A DNA stretch of 64,000 bases, from the NCBI GenBank assembly GCA_028023455.1, contig JAQFVV010012420.1, positions 438,001-502,000 on the forward strand, read 5' to 3'. Positions 13,380 to 25,954 of this stretch are shown here, piece after piece (within the stretch, counting starts at the first letter, position 1; every line of letters begins with the position of its first letter). The stretch is from Epiperipatus broadwayi (lineage: Eukaryota > Onychophora > Udeonychophora > Euonychophora > Peripatidae). Both the position numbers and the translations under genes were made by a program. The notes under the pieces are model-generated. The model had not been told where the DNA came from. It was given only the letters and a program-made list of their open reading frames with translations, and did no database searches.

Positions 13380-14395
13380 CAAATGAATGTATACACTTTT
13401 TTATTTTTTAAATGAAATTTATGTTTCTATAATTCATTTTTATTTACGTGCAATGTATATGGAGTAAAATTTAGTAACATGTAAAAAATATAACATTCTA
13501 ATGAAATTTTTTATATAGTTTAATTATTTTTGTTGATTTATTACATCTGGAACCAATCTTCTTATTTTATATATAATTGATAGCATATATAAGTGATTTA
13601 ACCTGCTGAAGAAGAAGCTGTCAGTATTAACCAAAAACAATTAAATCTTACACCAATTTTTCTACACGTAATTTTCAAGAATCAATCTACTGTGTAAAAT
13701 GAGAATTAGGTGTACATTACAATTTCCAAAATATTATATAAAAAATATAATATGAGCAAAACATTTGAATTCTAACAGATTTCAATAAGTTAAATATGAC
13801 TTGTCTTTCAAAATCTATAATAAAAAAAGTATGTTTTTTTTTTTTTCAAAATCCACAATGAAGCTTCTTTTTATGAAATATTAAAAAAAAAAAATCATAA
13901 TCATTATATAATGATGAATAAAAAAAATTCTGTAAAAAAAATGAATAAAAACTATGTTTGCCCATGTTCTTTTCCAAAATGTAAAAGAGATGTCAGAGAG
14001 GTTCTAAGAGAAATTACATATCTTAATTAATTATAACTGCCATCCACATAAAATTTCACAAACTAATATCTGAATACTTTATGCATGTATTGAAATCAAA
14101 AAATGCAAACCTATATTGTATACTGCTAAAAAATGTCAATGCAAACATGACAATGTAAGAATGTGTTGCAATCAAAATAAGCTACGGGGTGTAATCATGC
14201 AAATTTACACGATAACTCAAAAAAAGTTAATATAAAGAAATAAATGTTATAATTGCAAACTCCTCAATTCAAACATAGTATTAAAAAGTGAATATTTAAA
14301 ATTAAAAGCATTTAAAAATAATAATTATTTATTAAAACATTATTTTATCATTTTAATGTAAAAAAAACAACACTTATTTTGTAAGTTTTAGTTGT
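13380..14395. other. AT-rich non-coding DNA after the transposase remnant
   Basis: No coding sequence seen. This may include the 3' untranslated part and terminal region of the Tigger-like element, but matching terminal inverted repeats were not identified by eye. Confidence 0.4.
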
Positions 14396-14480
14396 TCTAC
14401 ATGTGTGTGATCATGTGTATCAGTGGTATAAGACAGTGTAGATAGTTGAAGGGTGCTTGAAAGTCTGTGTTTAAATCCTG
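14396..14480 (+). repeat. Degenerate tRNA-derived SINE head (copy 1)
   Basis: The order is a CATGTGTAT word, a GGTATAAGAC A-box-like stretch and, about 50 bp later, GTGTTTAAATCC, which resembles a pol III B box. A second related copy lies at about 14780-14870. The spacing and box order fit a tRNA-derived SINE, but the sequence is too decayed to assign a parent tRNA. Confidence 0.35.
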
Positions 14481-14779
14481 TATATTTGTCTTATATCAAT
14501 AACTAATGGGTTTTTATAGATAACCTCAATAAATGATTACTGTCTAAACTTATCATATTTTGATTAATTTGAAGTTCCATCAATTGAGAAAACCTAAAAT
14601 AGAAATTTGTACAAAAAAATTCCATGATTGATAAATAATTTTCAATGAAAGCAAATTGTTCACAGAAAAATCCTAGGCAATGCAAAAAATGCACAGCAGC
14701 ACTCAGAATGAACTCCCCATTTCCCATGACAAACAGATGATTAATAAATATATGTATACTGGAGATCATTTATGTTTTT

Positions 14780-14870
14780 CATATGTATGTGGTCATGTGT
14801 ATCGGTTGTATAAGGTGGAAAGAATAACAAAGAGAGTATGAAAGTGTGGGTTCAAATCCCTTATAATTAT
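14780..14870 (+). repeat. Degenerate tRNA-derived SINE head (copy 2)
   Basis: It shares GGTCATGTGTATCGG and TGTATAAGGTGG with the copy about 370 bp upstream and has a good B-box-like GGGTTCAAATCC near its end. It is not a functional tRNA gene, because no cloverleaf stems can be drawn. Confidence 0.4.
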
Positions 14871-16640
14871 ATCTAGCTTAAAAGTATAATATACATTATA
14901 CTTGTATTTAAATATTAGTAAAATATTATGTATATAGGGTATCTGTCAATATAAAAGTAAATAATGGAATTTTACTATATTATGATGCCAATTAAATATT
15001 ATTAACATTATTTCTATGGTAATTTTACTCTAATTATTGAAGAGATTTTTCTGGAATCAAGCATAAAAAATAAAATGATATTCTACAAAGCTCATATACA
15101 TATGTCACAGCTAAGATGAGCAAGAATTGTAATTATGTTACCAGCTGATCTTTTCAATGAATAATGTGTGTTTACTGTGTTTGAATTTTGTTTTCTTAAG
15201 CTTTGCAACAAATCTGCTAACACAATGTTTTGAATTAATTTCCTAATAGTATTTAAAATCATTCTCTCTTATTCAAACTCTTTGTAAACTGAAGAAATAT
15301 AAAAATATACATTAACTCTATGATACTGGACTTACAGAATAATCAAAGTTCATACAGGTCAGCAGCACAAAAGATTGGGGGGCAAATAAAATGCATAATA
15401 TTTGTTGAAATGAACATGAAAAGAATGCTAAAAAAATTAGGTCAAGATCAGGGATTAGTGAAGTATGTTCAAAATAGTTATCAATTCAGTTTCTGTAAAA
15501 GAGGCAAAGATTAGAATAGATCAACAATGTGAGAATTGAAAAAGAAAAAATGACAAGAATAAAATTTTAAATGAAGCAAATTTCATTGCTTTAGTCTTTA
15601 CTTTTAATGTATTTGTAAGCATAAAATAAATAACAATGTTAGATAAATAATAGAAACATCTACACAATCTTTATTAATATAAAGTATATAGACATTATTT
15701 ATTTTATGCAGTATTCAATTATAGAATATTTGAATTGTGTTAAAAACAAATACAAAAATATATATCAACATAACAATGCTAATTTATGGGATATTCTGTA
15801 GGTAATAAGTTCCATAGATGAGCAGCATAAGAAAATGAAGTAAAATGGAATGGAGAAAATCCACGAGGTTTTTAAAGGTCCACTGAAAACAATGTTTGCC
15901 CCAGGGTAAGTTTATTCTTCAAAATATTCAATCAGCATGTATCTTTAATGTGCCTATGCAGAGAAGTGACTGAATAAAAAAATATAATATAGCTGTCCAA
16001 AACACTATCATGTTTCTTAGCTAGAAAAAGAGAATGGTTGATAGGTTTCATTAGTAGTCACAAAATATAAATTCTTTGGTGTGATATGGGAAAATAGAAA
16101 TGATGCTTTCAGTGATTCATAATCCATGACCAATGCTCATGATATTATCATTTCTTTTCACTTCAGATGCCTTTAAGATGCCACTTTGACCAGCAATGTT
16201 CTGATTATAAAGTTTGCAAATGATTGTGTTAGATATCTGCAAACCGAGTTACTTATTACATTTGAATTGTGTGTATGCCTTTTCTTCACAATAACAATTA
16301 ATCTTTCTCATTAAGCAATGATTTCTAACTATACTTGGTTTTTGTTTGTTTCATTTTTTAAGATGCCACTTTTGAGATTTCAATCTTACAACATTGTTTT
16401 AAATATTAATTTTTTGCCAGAAACAATTTATTACTTTCTTAAGATTCTACTTTTTAACCCTTTTCATGTTTATTATTTGTTTAAGTAATATAGAATTAAT
16501 GCTTTCGGGAATTTCAATGGACAAAAACCTCCAAAGATCATTGGTTTGTGGACAGTTATTTGGCATTGTGTTATGTTTGGTGTTGACAAGAAAAATATAT
16601 ATTTATTTATTATATTCATTCATATCAATATTTAAAATGT
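14871..16640. other. Non-coding DNA between SINE-like repeats and the exon
   Basis: No recognisable protein. A short phrase, AAGATGCCACTTT, occurs at about 16176 and again at about 16361, a minor local repeat. The plus-strand open frames at 15320-15514 and 16466-16675 show no family signature. Confidence 0.45.
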
Positions 16641-16747
16641 TTTATAAAGAACATTTTATTAATAGTATTCACTGAAAATATTTACAAAAATACACATATT
16701 AAAGCAATTCAGATATATAAATATTTTTTATTGATCAACGTTAATAC

Positions 16748-16911
16748 CTGGACTAAAATTATTTGATGGTAAATCTTTGCCATGTAAAAACGGTTCAAAT
16801 GTTACAGTTGCATGCCCATACATTCCAGCTGCACGATTTGAAATTCTTAATTTTAAAATGCCTATTCCTCGGCGCTGTAATTCTTTTAATGAAATATTTT
16901 CATGAAGGAAC
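16748..16911 (-). CDS. IGHMBP2: IGHMBP2 (SMUBP-2) helicase, second coding exon seen
   Basis: This exon encodes 54 whole codons plus one base at each end. It starts after a TTTAG acceptor (AG at 16913-16912) and ends at CCAG|GTATTAA (GT at 16747-16746). The protein reads FLHENISLKELQRRGIGI, then MYGHATVTFEPF and LPSNNFSP. From knowledge of the family, human IGHMBP2 has ENISLKELQ, then LVTFEP and LPSNSF in the same order, so the match is specific. The segment belongs to the N-terminal part of this superfamily 1 RNA/DNA helicase, a ribosome-associated 5'-to-3' enzyme, ahead of the ATPase motifs. The last base (G) needs two bases from the next exon to complete the Gly expected before Asp-Ile-Val. 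If unspliced, the frame reaches a stop six codons later. Exon 3 was not found in the window. Confidence 0.88.
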
Positions 16912-17335
16912 CTAAATTTTAAAAAAAGCATTGACTTACTACATTTGGTAAACTGCATTAAATGCAACAAACTACTCAATGTTATACTCTTCAACTATCT
17001 ACATAAGCATTAATAATAAATAGAAAACATACAATAATATCAATAAAATTTTCAAACAAGTTTTTGCCCCACTGGCCTTATTAAATGAGTATTTTACATA
17101 TTTAACCAGCAACTACTTTCATTTTTATTAAAGCTAAGGACTTGGAAAAATTAAAGCATCTTAAAAGTAAAACCAAGCATCTTAAAAGTAAAACCAAGCC
17201 AATCTGCTTAACCAGCACTAGTGACTTATATAAATAATTACTCATACTATGTTTAGATATTATTATTATTAAATTTAAGCTAGAAGAATCATACTGAATA
17301 TATGCTTTCTCTTGATATCTATAACATGTTATTAT

Positions 17336-17960
17336 TTAATATAAGTATACATACATATATTGGCATTCATGAATAAAATATGATCTGAGCTTTACTATGT
17401 ATAAAAAAAACCCAAGAGACAATTCATTGTTCAAATTGGATTTGGCGATCTTTGCTAGTATGAGTGCCTCAGGGACATTTGATGCTATGCAGTCAATTTT
17501 AGATACGTCACATCTTGGAAGCAGGATTATCTGTAAGACCTCATCGCCTATCCTGACTACTTTATTAAGGAAATCAACTGTACAGTTGTTCACATGTAGG
17601 AAGTCTGCCCCTAATATGGCTTCATGGATGAGGCCACTTAAGATAAGGAACCCATAGTAGAATATTGTTTGGCTGACCTTTACCTCTATCCAGATTTGAT
17701 TTTGGGCCAGTTTGGCTTTCCTGTTGTTGGTCATGTTCACTTGGACTGACTTCAGTGATAGGACTTTAATGTATTCATTATTCTGGTAGGCAAATCCTCA
17801 AACAATATTTCTACCACAGAGCAATTATGCAGAACATAGCTAGGTGCTTTATCTTCCCACGAATATGTCATATTACTGATTTCCCTGACTAAAGGTTTTA
17901 CCTTGTTCCCCTTATTTAATGTGGTTGCTTGAGATGAAGAACAATTTCTCAAGTACCCAT
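17336..17960 (-). pseudogene. Retropepsin-like protease remnant of a Ty3-like element
   Basis: The minus-strand reading from about 17830 down has EYIK, then MTNNRKAKLAQNQIWIEVKV and HEAILGADFLHVNNCTVDF. ILGADFL is the hydrophobic-hydrophobic-Gly signature of retropepsins, and the surrounding spacing fits the pol proteases of Ty3-type retrotransposons. The upstream piece (17752-17952) is in another frame. Where the catalytic Asp-Thr-Gly should lie, the readable residues are HNCS, so the active site has been lost by mutation. No reverse transcriptase follows downstream; the element ends or is truncated near 17330. It belongs with the gag remnant just upstream on the same strand. Confidence 0.72.
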
Positions 17961-18299
17961 TTAGTTTGTTGTGCTCCTGTTTATGATAGGAGTTTTATTT
18001 AACCCTAAGGTTGATAGCTTTGGTATGGCATTGGGGATCTCAAATGTATGATTTGTATCTCACAGTTGTTGGACATGGATATCATTGTTTCTACTATTGA
18101 TAGGTTTTTTCATCATTCTTTTCGTTTTTGGTGTTGGCTGTTGTTGTTTTTTTCTTTTGTAGTTAATGACATAGATGGGGACTTTTCATCAAATTTACTA
18201 TTTATGTTTTTGGCTATTGATGTCAATACGATTAAGTAATTCCACCAGCGGATCAATGCTACTGATGCTGGTGCATATTAACGATTGCCTGATCTTCAA

Positions 18300-19660
18300 A
18301 AGATTATGCCGAACTATGCAAAGGATTTGCCTCTTGCTTAGTGAGTAAGTAACCAGTGTTTTTAACCTGATGATCTGCCTTCTAAAGAATTTGACCATCT
18401 CTCCTGGTACTTCTCTTGCATTATCTGATATAGTAATGTTTCCTGTTTATTTTCATTCCAGAAACTCTTTATTACTAGGGATTTGTAATCCTCATAAGTT
18501 GAGAGGGTCTGGAACAGTGAGTCTTACCATGCCAATGCATCATCCTGCAAATGGCTGTAGGCAATTATGATCTCCTTTCAGACAGGTTCTGATTTATCTG
18601 GACGTAGTGGGTAAACCTTTGAACACCTTCAACTTAACAAACTGATTGACTGAGCTCAGTGTACCATCCTTATATTGCACTGATTCTCGAGTTATATTTT
18701 CTATAGGTTTGGTTTCCGACTTCCTGGGTTTTCTTTCCTTTGACCCCAGGGTCTTTATTCATACTTACATGTTGTAGGGGCGTCATTCTCCCCTCTTTCT
18801 CGATTTTGATTGTGAGACCTATCTTATTATGATCCCTTTCTTGGCCTAAAACCTTTTTAACATGAGTATCTAGTTTTCCCATGAGTGACTTCCTTTCTTC
18901 TTGTGACCTTTGGCCCTGTGAGCTCCTTTGGGTTATTTCTCCTGGTACCCCCCTCTGTTCCTTTTTATTAATCAATCCTCTAGGATCCCAATACCCTGGT
19001 TGATTGATGCTTCTAGTTCCTTTGGTTGGGCCAGCAAGTTATTTTGATTCTCGGTCATGTTCTTGAGGTGCTCATTATTTTAGCGAGATTTCATTCTCGA
19101 TCGCCACTTGTTACTTCCATTAGTTTCAGATTACCTACTTCATTAACTTCATCTTCTCTTCTACATTGGTCATCCTATTATTTTGTATGATTTCCATGAC
19201 CCTTATTTTTGAATCTACTTTCTCTAGCTCCCCCTTCATTTGCGATTCCTGTTGTTCTTGTTTTTCCTTCATATTGAGGCTTAGGCTCCCACACGCTCGT
19301 GTAATTTCTGCAACTTCATCATTAAACTGAGCTTCTAGCCATTTTTCCAATTCCATCATTCTATTTTAAAATTTGAAGTCCATTCTTTCAATTTCTTTCT
19401 TCATATCCTTGACTTCATCCCTCAATTCCGAAGTTTGGTTACTAAATCTTATGAATTCTGTTTTCATTATTCTGTTTATCCATTTTATTTTCCAAGCTGA
19501 TGGTCAGTTTGCCATATCTGATTCACGGATCCCATCCATGATTTCAATCCAGCAAGATCTGTCTTCAATTGGTCCAATTTGCTGTTTTATTTGTCAAACA
19601 TTTGTTACATCATCCCCAGGATATCTTACCATCCTGTTCCATTATATCCTCTGAAATGGA
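18300..19660 (-). pseudogene. Retrotransposon gag remnant with coiled coil
   Basis: On the minus strand, 19660-19135 encodes a charged helical stretch (TSELRDEVKDMKKEIERMDF, then a stop, then MMELEKWLEAQFNDEVAEI and more), a probable coiled coil as in the N-terminus of gag. A basic linker follows (18975-18670), and then, broken by frame changes, a gag core with KSFWNENKQETLLYQIMQEK at about 18475-18400. That phrase is closely similar in layout to the gag pieces at 45.8 and 56.4 kb (YW.EE.QE.ILHQIAQEK). Stops and shifts are frequent, so it is dead. It precedes the protease remnant on the same strand. Confidence 0.7.
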
Positions 19661-20269
19661 GGTTTCTATGTTTTTTTACAGAGTTTTGACTAACCTTCTC
19701 TTCTAACTCATCTCTTGATCACATTTTATATCTATTAATCTGTATTTCCTTCTTGTTACCATTTACAAGTATCTTGACCTTTTTCTATTATTGTTTTACA
19801 TCTTTGCTAGTTTTATAATGAACTATTTTTTTTTTTAACAATAAGACTCGCTTAAGTTTCTCTGCCTTTACATGCCTACTATAAGCTAATTTTATTTCCT
19901 ACTCATCCAGCATTTTAGGTTGTTATCGTGCATTTTGTTTAAATCTCCATTTAATTGGCTAACTACCAGCTATCTTTTTTTTTAATTGCTCATTTACCTG
20001 ACTTCCACATGCCACACATTAAGTTAATTTACTTACTATATTATTATAATATTTTAATTTCTTTGAATTTGGTATTCATTAACCTTAATTTTAATTCTTT
20101 AGTGATGTAAAAGTCATACTTCTAGGCTTAACTTTATATTAAATAATCCCTTGGATTCAAGGCTATTATATAGTGGTATCATTTGTAGTGATATGATACT
20201 TATGGTTTTGAAATTGCAGCTGATCATTATATAGATTTTACAAGGTATAATATAACAATTATCTGAGTT

Positions 20270-20302
20270 CATGCCCCAACATGTTGGTCACCATTTGCCC
20301 AA
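20270..20302 (-). other. Probable primer-binding site and LTR edge of the gag-protease element
   Basis: On the minus strand the sequence TGGTGACCAACATGTTGGGG begins near 20297. It resembles TGGCACCCAACATGGGG just inside the left LTR at 44618, and both have the TGG start usual for a tRNA primer-binding site. The position, about 0.6 kb upstream of the gag remnant in its reading direction, is right. An LTR would then extend to higher coordinates, but no second copy near 17 kb was found to prove it. Confidence 0.45.
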
Positions 20303-20324
20303 CAATTGACTGTGCCATTTAATA

Positions 20325-20452
20325 GAATGGATGTATTATGTGTGAGACCAGATTCCAAATTTGTAATGGAGTGGATGTATTATGTATGAGACCAGATTCC
20401 AAATTTGTAATGGAATGGATGTATTATGTATGAGACCAGATTCCTAATGATA
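20325..20452. repeat. Minisatellite, 44-bp unit, about three copies
   Basis: Units begin at 20325, 20369 and 20413, each starting GARTGGATGTATTATG and containing GAGACCAGATTCC. The first two are nearly identical and the third is partial. The array sits where the LTR of the gag-protease element would be and may be part of it. Confidence 0.8.
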
Positions 20453-20807
20453 CAACTGGACAATGTCTATCCACAATAATTGGTCATTAATTGGAATGGA
20501 ATAGAACAAAATGGCTATTTGCGCCACTCATTTTACTGGTACATTGAGGCGATGGTATGAGTTTGAGCCCCTAAAGTTCACCAGGTATAAATATATCACA
20601 TTTGATAGTATGCTTAGTTCAACTCCAATATAGACTGTTACCATATGATTGCTTTTTAGGTTCTTGACATTGTGAGTTCTCCTCATAGTCCCGTTACTCC
20701 TTGGTATTCAAACTCTGCGGTTATATGCACAATTCTAATAAGCTAGGGTAATGATTACCATAAGTTTGAAATAAAGTAAAAATATTTACATCTGAGTTAT
20801 GTGTGGA

Positions 20808-20937
20808 ATGGCATGGATGATGGAAAGTTAGGTAAATGATATGGCATGGCTAATGGAAAGTTAGATTAATAATATGGCATGACTAATGGAAAGCTAGATA
20901 AATGATATGGCATGAGCAATGGAAAGTTGGATAAACA
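20808..20937. repeat. Minisatellite, 33-bp unit, four copies
   Basis: Units begin at 20808, 20841, 20874 and 20907, each of the form ATGGCATG...ATGGAAAG followed by TTAG.TAAATGAT. Copies differ by a few bases. The period is a multiple of three but no long open frame runs through it. Confidence 0.8.
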
Positions 20938-22406
20938 GGAAACATACACAAATTCTAATTAAATAAAATAAATTATTAAAAATTTTATTCCATTATGGGT
21001 GATTTACAATCTTTTGAAACAAATCAATTTGATGGTTGGATAGGTCAGATAATACTTCATTTGATTCATATATTATGATTATCCCCCTCACCGTTGACCA
21101 TGTAAGAAGGGCATTCAGTATCCTCTCTAAGCATTTGCTGCTGACCAATCCTTCTATTCCCTGACTTTAACTTGTCTATTTACTCCATGGCAATGTGTCA
21201 TGATTTACTGACTGACGCCTTTGGGTACAAAGTCCCCCTTTTGCATGATCAGTGTTTATGATTGCAGTAGTCATTCAAACAAGAGGTTTAGGCAGTCATG
21301 CAGAATAATAAATAATAATAATAATCAAGTTAATTTAACAATAATAATAAACATATAAAATTGTCCTGTACTACATGAGCATTTAATATTTTATAGATAA
21401 AATCTCATCTCAACACCAGTCATCCAGCCCTTTAGTTGGTAGGTCTAGGGATCAGCATTTAATTTTATTATAATCAAAAATTATAGTGATTGACCTATAG
21501 ACCCCTCTTCCACAATTATGACTGATGATTATAGGGTGGGATCATCAATTCTCTCAATAAAAAATAACAACAAAGAATTATACAACAAAGAAATATGGGT
21601 TCTACAATTTTAATAATTGAAATTGTTAGTCCATGTAGTTAACTATTCTTCAGCATGTGGATACACAGATGATAAAATGACTGCTTCCTTCTAGATTAGG
21701 ATCTTGGGAGTTGGTAATCTATTTGATGTTGTCTGGTCATCAACTTGCCAATGAACAGGTAAGGTTCCTTTGTTTACTGTTGCTTTCTCCATTATCCTAG
21801 TGAATACTGTTTCCTTCTGGGATGATAAAGATGTTACTGATGTTATTAGCTTATAAAGTTTGAATTATTAATAGGCATATGACTGGCAGCTTCCCATCTA
21901 TGACGTTTAATGAGTTTTCTACCCTCACATCCTTCTGTATTGCTTAATATTCATTAGAATTAATATTATGCTATAGATTAGGTGTGTGGTCTTTTTTGGT
22001 TTCTTTAGAAAGCTAATAATTATTCTTATGAGCTTTGTGTCACTGAATAATAAAAATTTACATGAATTATTCCCTTGGAATTATTAATGTAAGTTTTTTC
22101 CATGGAAGTATAGTATTCCTTTGACTTTTATAAACTTTTCCACCTATAAACGTTTTCAATAGCTTTTGGAGATATTTTTTTCTTTTATAAAATCATCAAA
22201 TTATAAATTGAACATTAGTTCATTTTCATTATTTTAATGCGTGTTGATAGCTTAAAAAAAATTATTTATTTTTTTCTTGATTAATACAATTCAGTTTCTT
22301 TTCTTGCATATCCAGCCTGTGTCATGAACATGTTATATATCATACTGTATTCTCATTGTTTAAGTGTTTTAATTTTATTTAGTCTCTTTTAATTTTTTTT
22401 TTAAAT

Positions 22407-22418
22407 TAATAATGTAAT
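22407..22418. repeat. Left 12-bp target-site duplication of the Penelope inverted pair
   Basis: TAATAATGTAAT at 22407-22418 is repeated exactly at 30473-30484, on the outer edges of the two oppositely oriented Penelope-like arms. Duplications of variable length are usual for Penelope insertions. A perfect 12-bp match exactly at the element edges is unlikely by chance even in AT-rich DNA. Confidence 0.75.
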
Positions 22419-22800
22419 GTCAAAAACTTCACATAAATACATCGGAGAGACTTTCTTTTCAAAAATTTTTTATTGATATACATTATATAAACTACATAAA
22501 TAAAATATAAATATCCAACGTTTCATCCATTTTTCAATAATAATATGGACTTTATCAAGGTTCTATAAAACAGAGAAAAAACAACATTAAAGATAATAAT
22601 AAAAATAAAAATAAGAAATAAGAAAAGAAAAAAAAAATAAAATAAAATAAAATAAAATAAAAATAAAATAAAATACCTATAAACCAAAAAAAATGGAAAA
22701 ATTGTATAACATAACATCTCCTTACAAAGTGAGAAAAATTTTTAACACCAAAAAGAAAAAATATTCACATAAAAACAGTCAATTCTTTTGTATAAATATA
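22419..22800 (-). repeat. Penelope pLTR, downstream of copy A
   Basis: It contains a T-rich tract on the element strand (an A-rich run on the plus strand at about 22590-22680) and a hammerhead-like block: TTGATAA at 22558-22552, a stem strand at 22550-22545, its partner at 22530-22525 and GAAA at 22524-22521. In this copy the stem base next to GAAA is changed, giving a G-U pair. Phe-rich open frames here are products of the T-rich tract and are not genes. Confidence 0.8.
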
Positions 22801-22804
22801 TAAA

Positions 22805-25385
22805 CTACTTTAACATTTTATTTAAACTAGGATTTAAATGTTCTATATAAATACTCTCTTTGTTAAATCTTTCAAAGTAATTACCAATACATTCCAAAGG
22901 TCGAATTTCATAGTCTTTATGTCCTGTTTCCAACTTATGACAAAAGATAGCAGATTTCTTATCAATCATATGCTGATATAGTCTGGTCTTTAATTTATTC
23001 TTGCTTGTTCCAATATAGAATACATTGTTTTTACAATTCAAACATTTAATTAAATACACTGAATTCATAGCTTCAAGCATATTAAATTCTTTATGATTAA
23101 CCAAAGATCTTAAAGTTCTCTTCTTTTTGTATACAGGTTTCATATTTATACAGTATTTTTTATTAATTTTATTTAATAATTCATTTAATTTTAAAAATAC
23201 AAATTTAGATAACTTAAAACCAATATAAATATTATTATCTATAAAAAAAAAATTATTTTCGTCTTTATTACCATCATGTTCTTTAATTGTTTCATTATTT
23301 ACATTTTTATTTTTATAAACATTCATACAAATACCATTTCTAATTTTATTCAAATTTTTTGTAGAAAACAAATAATTTACAATTCTATATGGATATTCAT
23401 TTATTATACATTCCTTTTTTATACAATTTAATTCTTTATCTAAACTATATTCATTTGAACATAATTTAAATGCTCTCATTATTCTATTGTTTATGATATT
23501 AACTTTGCATTTAAAATCAATATTGGAATTCCAGTTTGTTAAAATCCCAGTATACATTTTTTTTCTATAAACCTCAGTCTCTATTCTAATTCTATTATTT
23601 TTATAAAATTTATAAATCTTTACATCCATATATTCAATACTATTATTATTTTCTTTTTCCAAAGTAAACTTAATATTTTCTATTCTATTATTAATAAAAT
23701 TCCAAAACTTAAATGATTTATTCAAATTACCATTAAATATCATGAAATAATCATCTACATAACGTACATAAAACATAGGTTTATGACAAACACTAAAAAA
23801 ACTTTTTTCAAAATTGCACATATAAATATCTGCTAAAAATCCACTTAAACAATTCCCCATATTTAACCCTTTTATCTGTTTATAATATTTGTCACCGAAT
23901 TTAAAAAATAAATCCTTACAACATAACATAAGAATGTCATGCAACAAAGAAATATCCATTTTTATATTTTTATTTTTATCTTCAATATACATTTCCAAAA
24001 AATAATCAATTGCTTTTTCACAATTTATATTTGTGTACATATTAATTATGTCTAGTTTAACAAAGTAAATATTTTTAAATTCTTTCAAACTAAATAAAAA
24101 CTTCTTTATTTTTTCAATAAACACAACAGAATTATAAACTTTGTTCCCAGCAAAACAATTAGTATATTTTTAAAATAAATTAATATAAACCCATTTTGAA
24201 ATATTAAAGTAATAAGTGTTAAAACAATCCACTATTGGTCTCATAGGTATATTAGGTTTATGCACCTTAGGCAAACCTTGAATTTCAGCACACATAACGT
24301 CCATTCTTTTTAACCTAAACATTTCGCTTTTTTTAATTATTTCTTTATTTTCCATAATTGTAATAAATTTATTTATCTTTTTATTTAAAAAATTACTCAT
24401 ATTTTTTTTAACTTCAATATAGCAATCTTCTTTTAACATATTTATCATTTTTTTATTATAATCCTCTATATACATAATTACCACATTTGAAAATTTATCT
24501 CCTTTCAAAAAAACGATATCATTATATTTATTTTTTAAATTATCAATGGTTTTCCATTCATACCTATTATACATATCCTTGTTTATATTATTTTGAATAT
24601 CCCATTCCAATTTTTTAAATCCATACACCAAATCGTTTTAATAATTCTTTATTATCTATTTTACCAAAAATATCTTTATCAATATAATTATTAATCATTA
24701 TCATTTTTGATTTAATTTCAATAATTTGTTTATTAATACTACATTTTCCAAAAGGTACATATTTTAACCCTTTGCTTAATATATTTAGTTCATTTTTACT
24801 AAAAACTTTATTTGTTAAATTAATAACTGAGGAATTATTATCTAAAAAATCATTATAAATACTACCAAATCTATCATCACAAACAATAAGTTTATAAACA
24901 TTTTTAAAATTTTTATTATAAAATATTAAATTATTTATTTTTTTATTATGTCTATTATTTACTTCATTCTTTAGCCTTTCTACCTTTAATAAAAAAATCT
25001 TTTTTATAAAATTTTCTTCTTCAAATGTAATCAATTTACACATTGAATTATATATAAATTTAACATTATTTAAAATATAATCTCTTTTCCTATATAACCC
25101 GTTTATAAACCTTTTTAAAATAAATCTTTCAATAAAACGAACATCACTTTGTTTAAACAACTTTTTAATTTTACTCAAACATAAAAACTTTGGAACTACA
25201 TTATAAAAAATACAATTTTTTAAAAATTTTATATCTAGGTTTAATTTTATGACCTTTAGTTTATATTTCATCCATTTATTAATTAACTTGATACAATCTC
25301 TAAAAACATATAAATCATTAATATTATTTCTCAAATAACCAATAAAACTTCTCATATTCATATATTCAAATTTCAAAAAATACAT
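22805..25385 (-). pseudogene. Penelope-like reverse transcriptase/GIY-YIG protein, copy A, broken
   Basis: The protein has a basic N-terminal region, the conserved LSKGLKYVP block, GLPKVHKP (RT motif 2), VKLDIINMYTNI (motif A Asp), LNMGNCLSGFLADIYM (motif B), YVRYVDDYFMIF (motif C, catalytic Asp pair) and EYMDVKIYK. It ends with a GIY-YIG nuclease (VYLIKC...FYIGTSKNKLKTRLYQHM). Three lesions compared with the right-arm copy are visible: a 9-nt in-frame loss in the N-terminal third, a 2-nt loss near 24626 that shifts frame, and an AAA-to-TAA stop at about 24172. Together they account for the 11-nt length difference from copy C. The RT copies RNA at a nicked target, the nick being made by the GIY-YIG domain. 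This copy cannot make the full protein, but RT motifs A-C and the nuclease lie in one open piece (22805-24124). Confidence 0.93.
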
Positions 25386-25399
25386 GTTTAAAAACTTTC

Positions 25400-25950
25400 A
25401 TATACAATTCCATAAAAAATACGAAAAAAATAAATAATAAAAAATATAAAATATAATAATAATAATAAAACCATATAACTGTATAAACTTATAATAAATC
25501 CATATAACAATATAAACTTCTTCTTTTTTTCTATCTTTTCAAATGTATTATCAAATTTATAAAGTCAAAAACTTCACATAAATATATCGGAGAGACTTTC
25601 TTTTCAAAAAATTTTTATTGATATACATTATATAAACTACATAAATAAAATATAAATATCCAATGTTTCGTCCATTTTTCAATAATAATATGGACTTTAT
25701 CAAGGTTCTATAAAACAGAGAAAAAACAACATTAAAGATAATAAAAATAATAAAAATAAAAAATAAAAAATAAGAAAATAAAAATAAAAAAATAAAAAAT
25801 AAAATAAAATAAAATAAAATAAAATACCTATAAACCAAAAAAATGGAAAAATTGTATAACATAACATCTCCTTACAAAGTGAGAAAAATTTTTAACACCA
25901 AAAAGAAAAAATATTCACATAAAAACAGTCAATTCTTTTGTATAAATATA
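25400..25950 (-). repeat. Penelope pLTR and 5' leader between copies B and A
   Basis: The stretch from the stop of copy B to the start of copy A carries the same terminal repeat as at 22419-22800. Its hammerhead-like block reads TTGATAA at 25703-25697, stem strands at 25695-25690 and 25675-25670 (fully complementary here), and GAAA at 25669-25666. The leader of about 180 bp before the copy A start codon is AT-rich and may contain the promoter, as pLTRs of this class do. Confidence 0.75.
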
Positions 25951-25954
25951 TAAA

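Larger units (their letters stand above)
20303..22406. other. Moderately GC-rich DNA, possible LTR of the gag-protease remnant
   Basis: No protein-coding sequence is recognised. Apart from the two minisatellites it contains non-repetitive DNA of mixed composition and a B-box-like GAGTTTGAGCCCC near 20560. If the primer-binding site call is right, the left part of this stretch is an LTR in minus orientation. Confidence 0.35.

Noticed and set aside
13600-13630. CCTGCTGAAGAAG string after the Tigger remnant as a ribozyme core
   Set aside because: It departs from CUGAUGA and no GAAA lies at the right distance.
16728-16994. An independent 88-codon minus-strand gene
   Set aside because: Only the part after the acceptor at 16912 matches IGHMBP2; the upstream part is intron and the final codons lie past the donor.
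22523-22717. Phe/Ile-rich open frames in the Penelope terminal repeats (also at 25557-25862, 26969-27241 and 30142-30450)
   Set aside because: They are translations of TTTTA-type runs next to the hammerhead-like block, differ in length between copies because of run-length changes, and match no family.
24615-25385. Separate genes for the three minus-strand frames of Penelope copy A
   Set aside because: Comparison with the right-arm copy shows they are one frame broken by a 2-nt loss and a stop.
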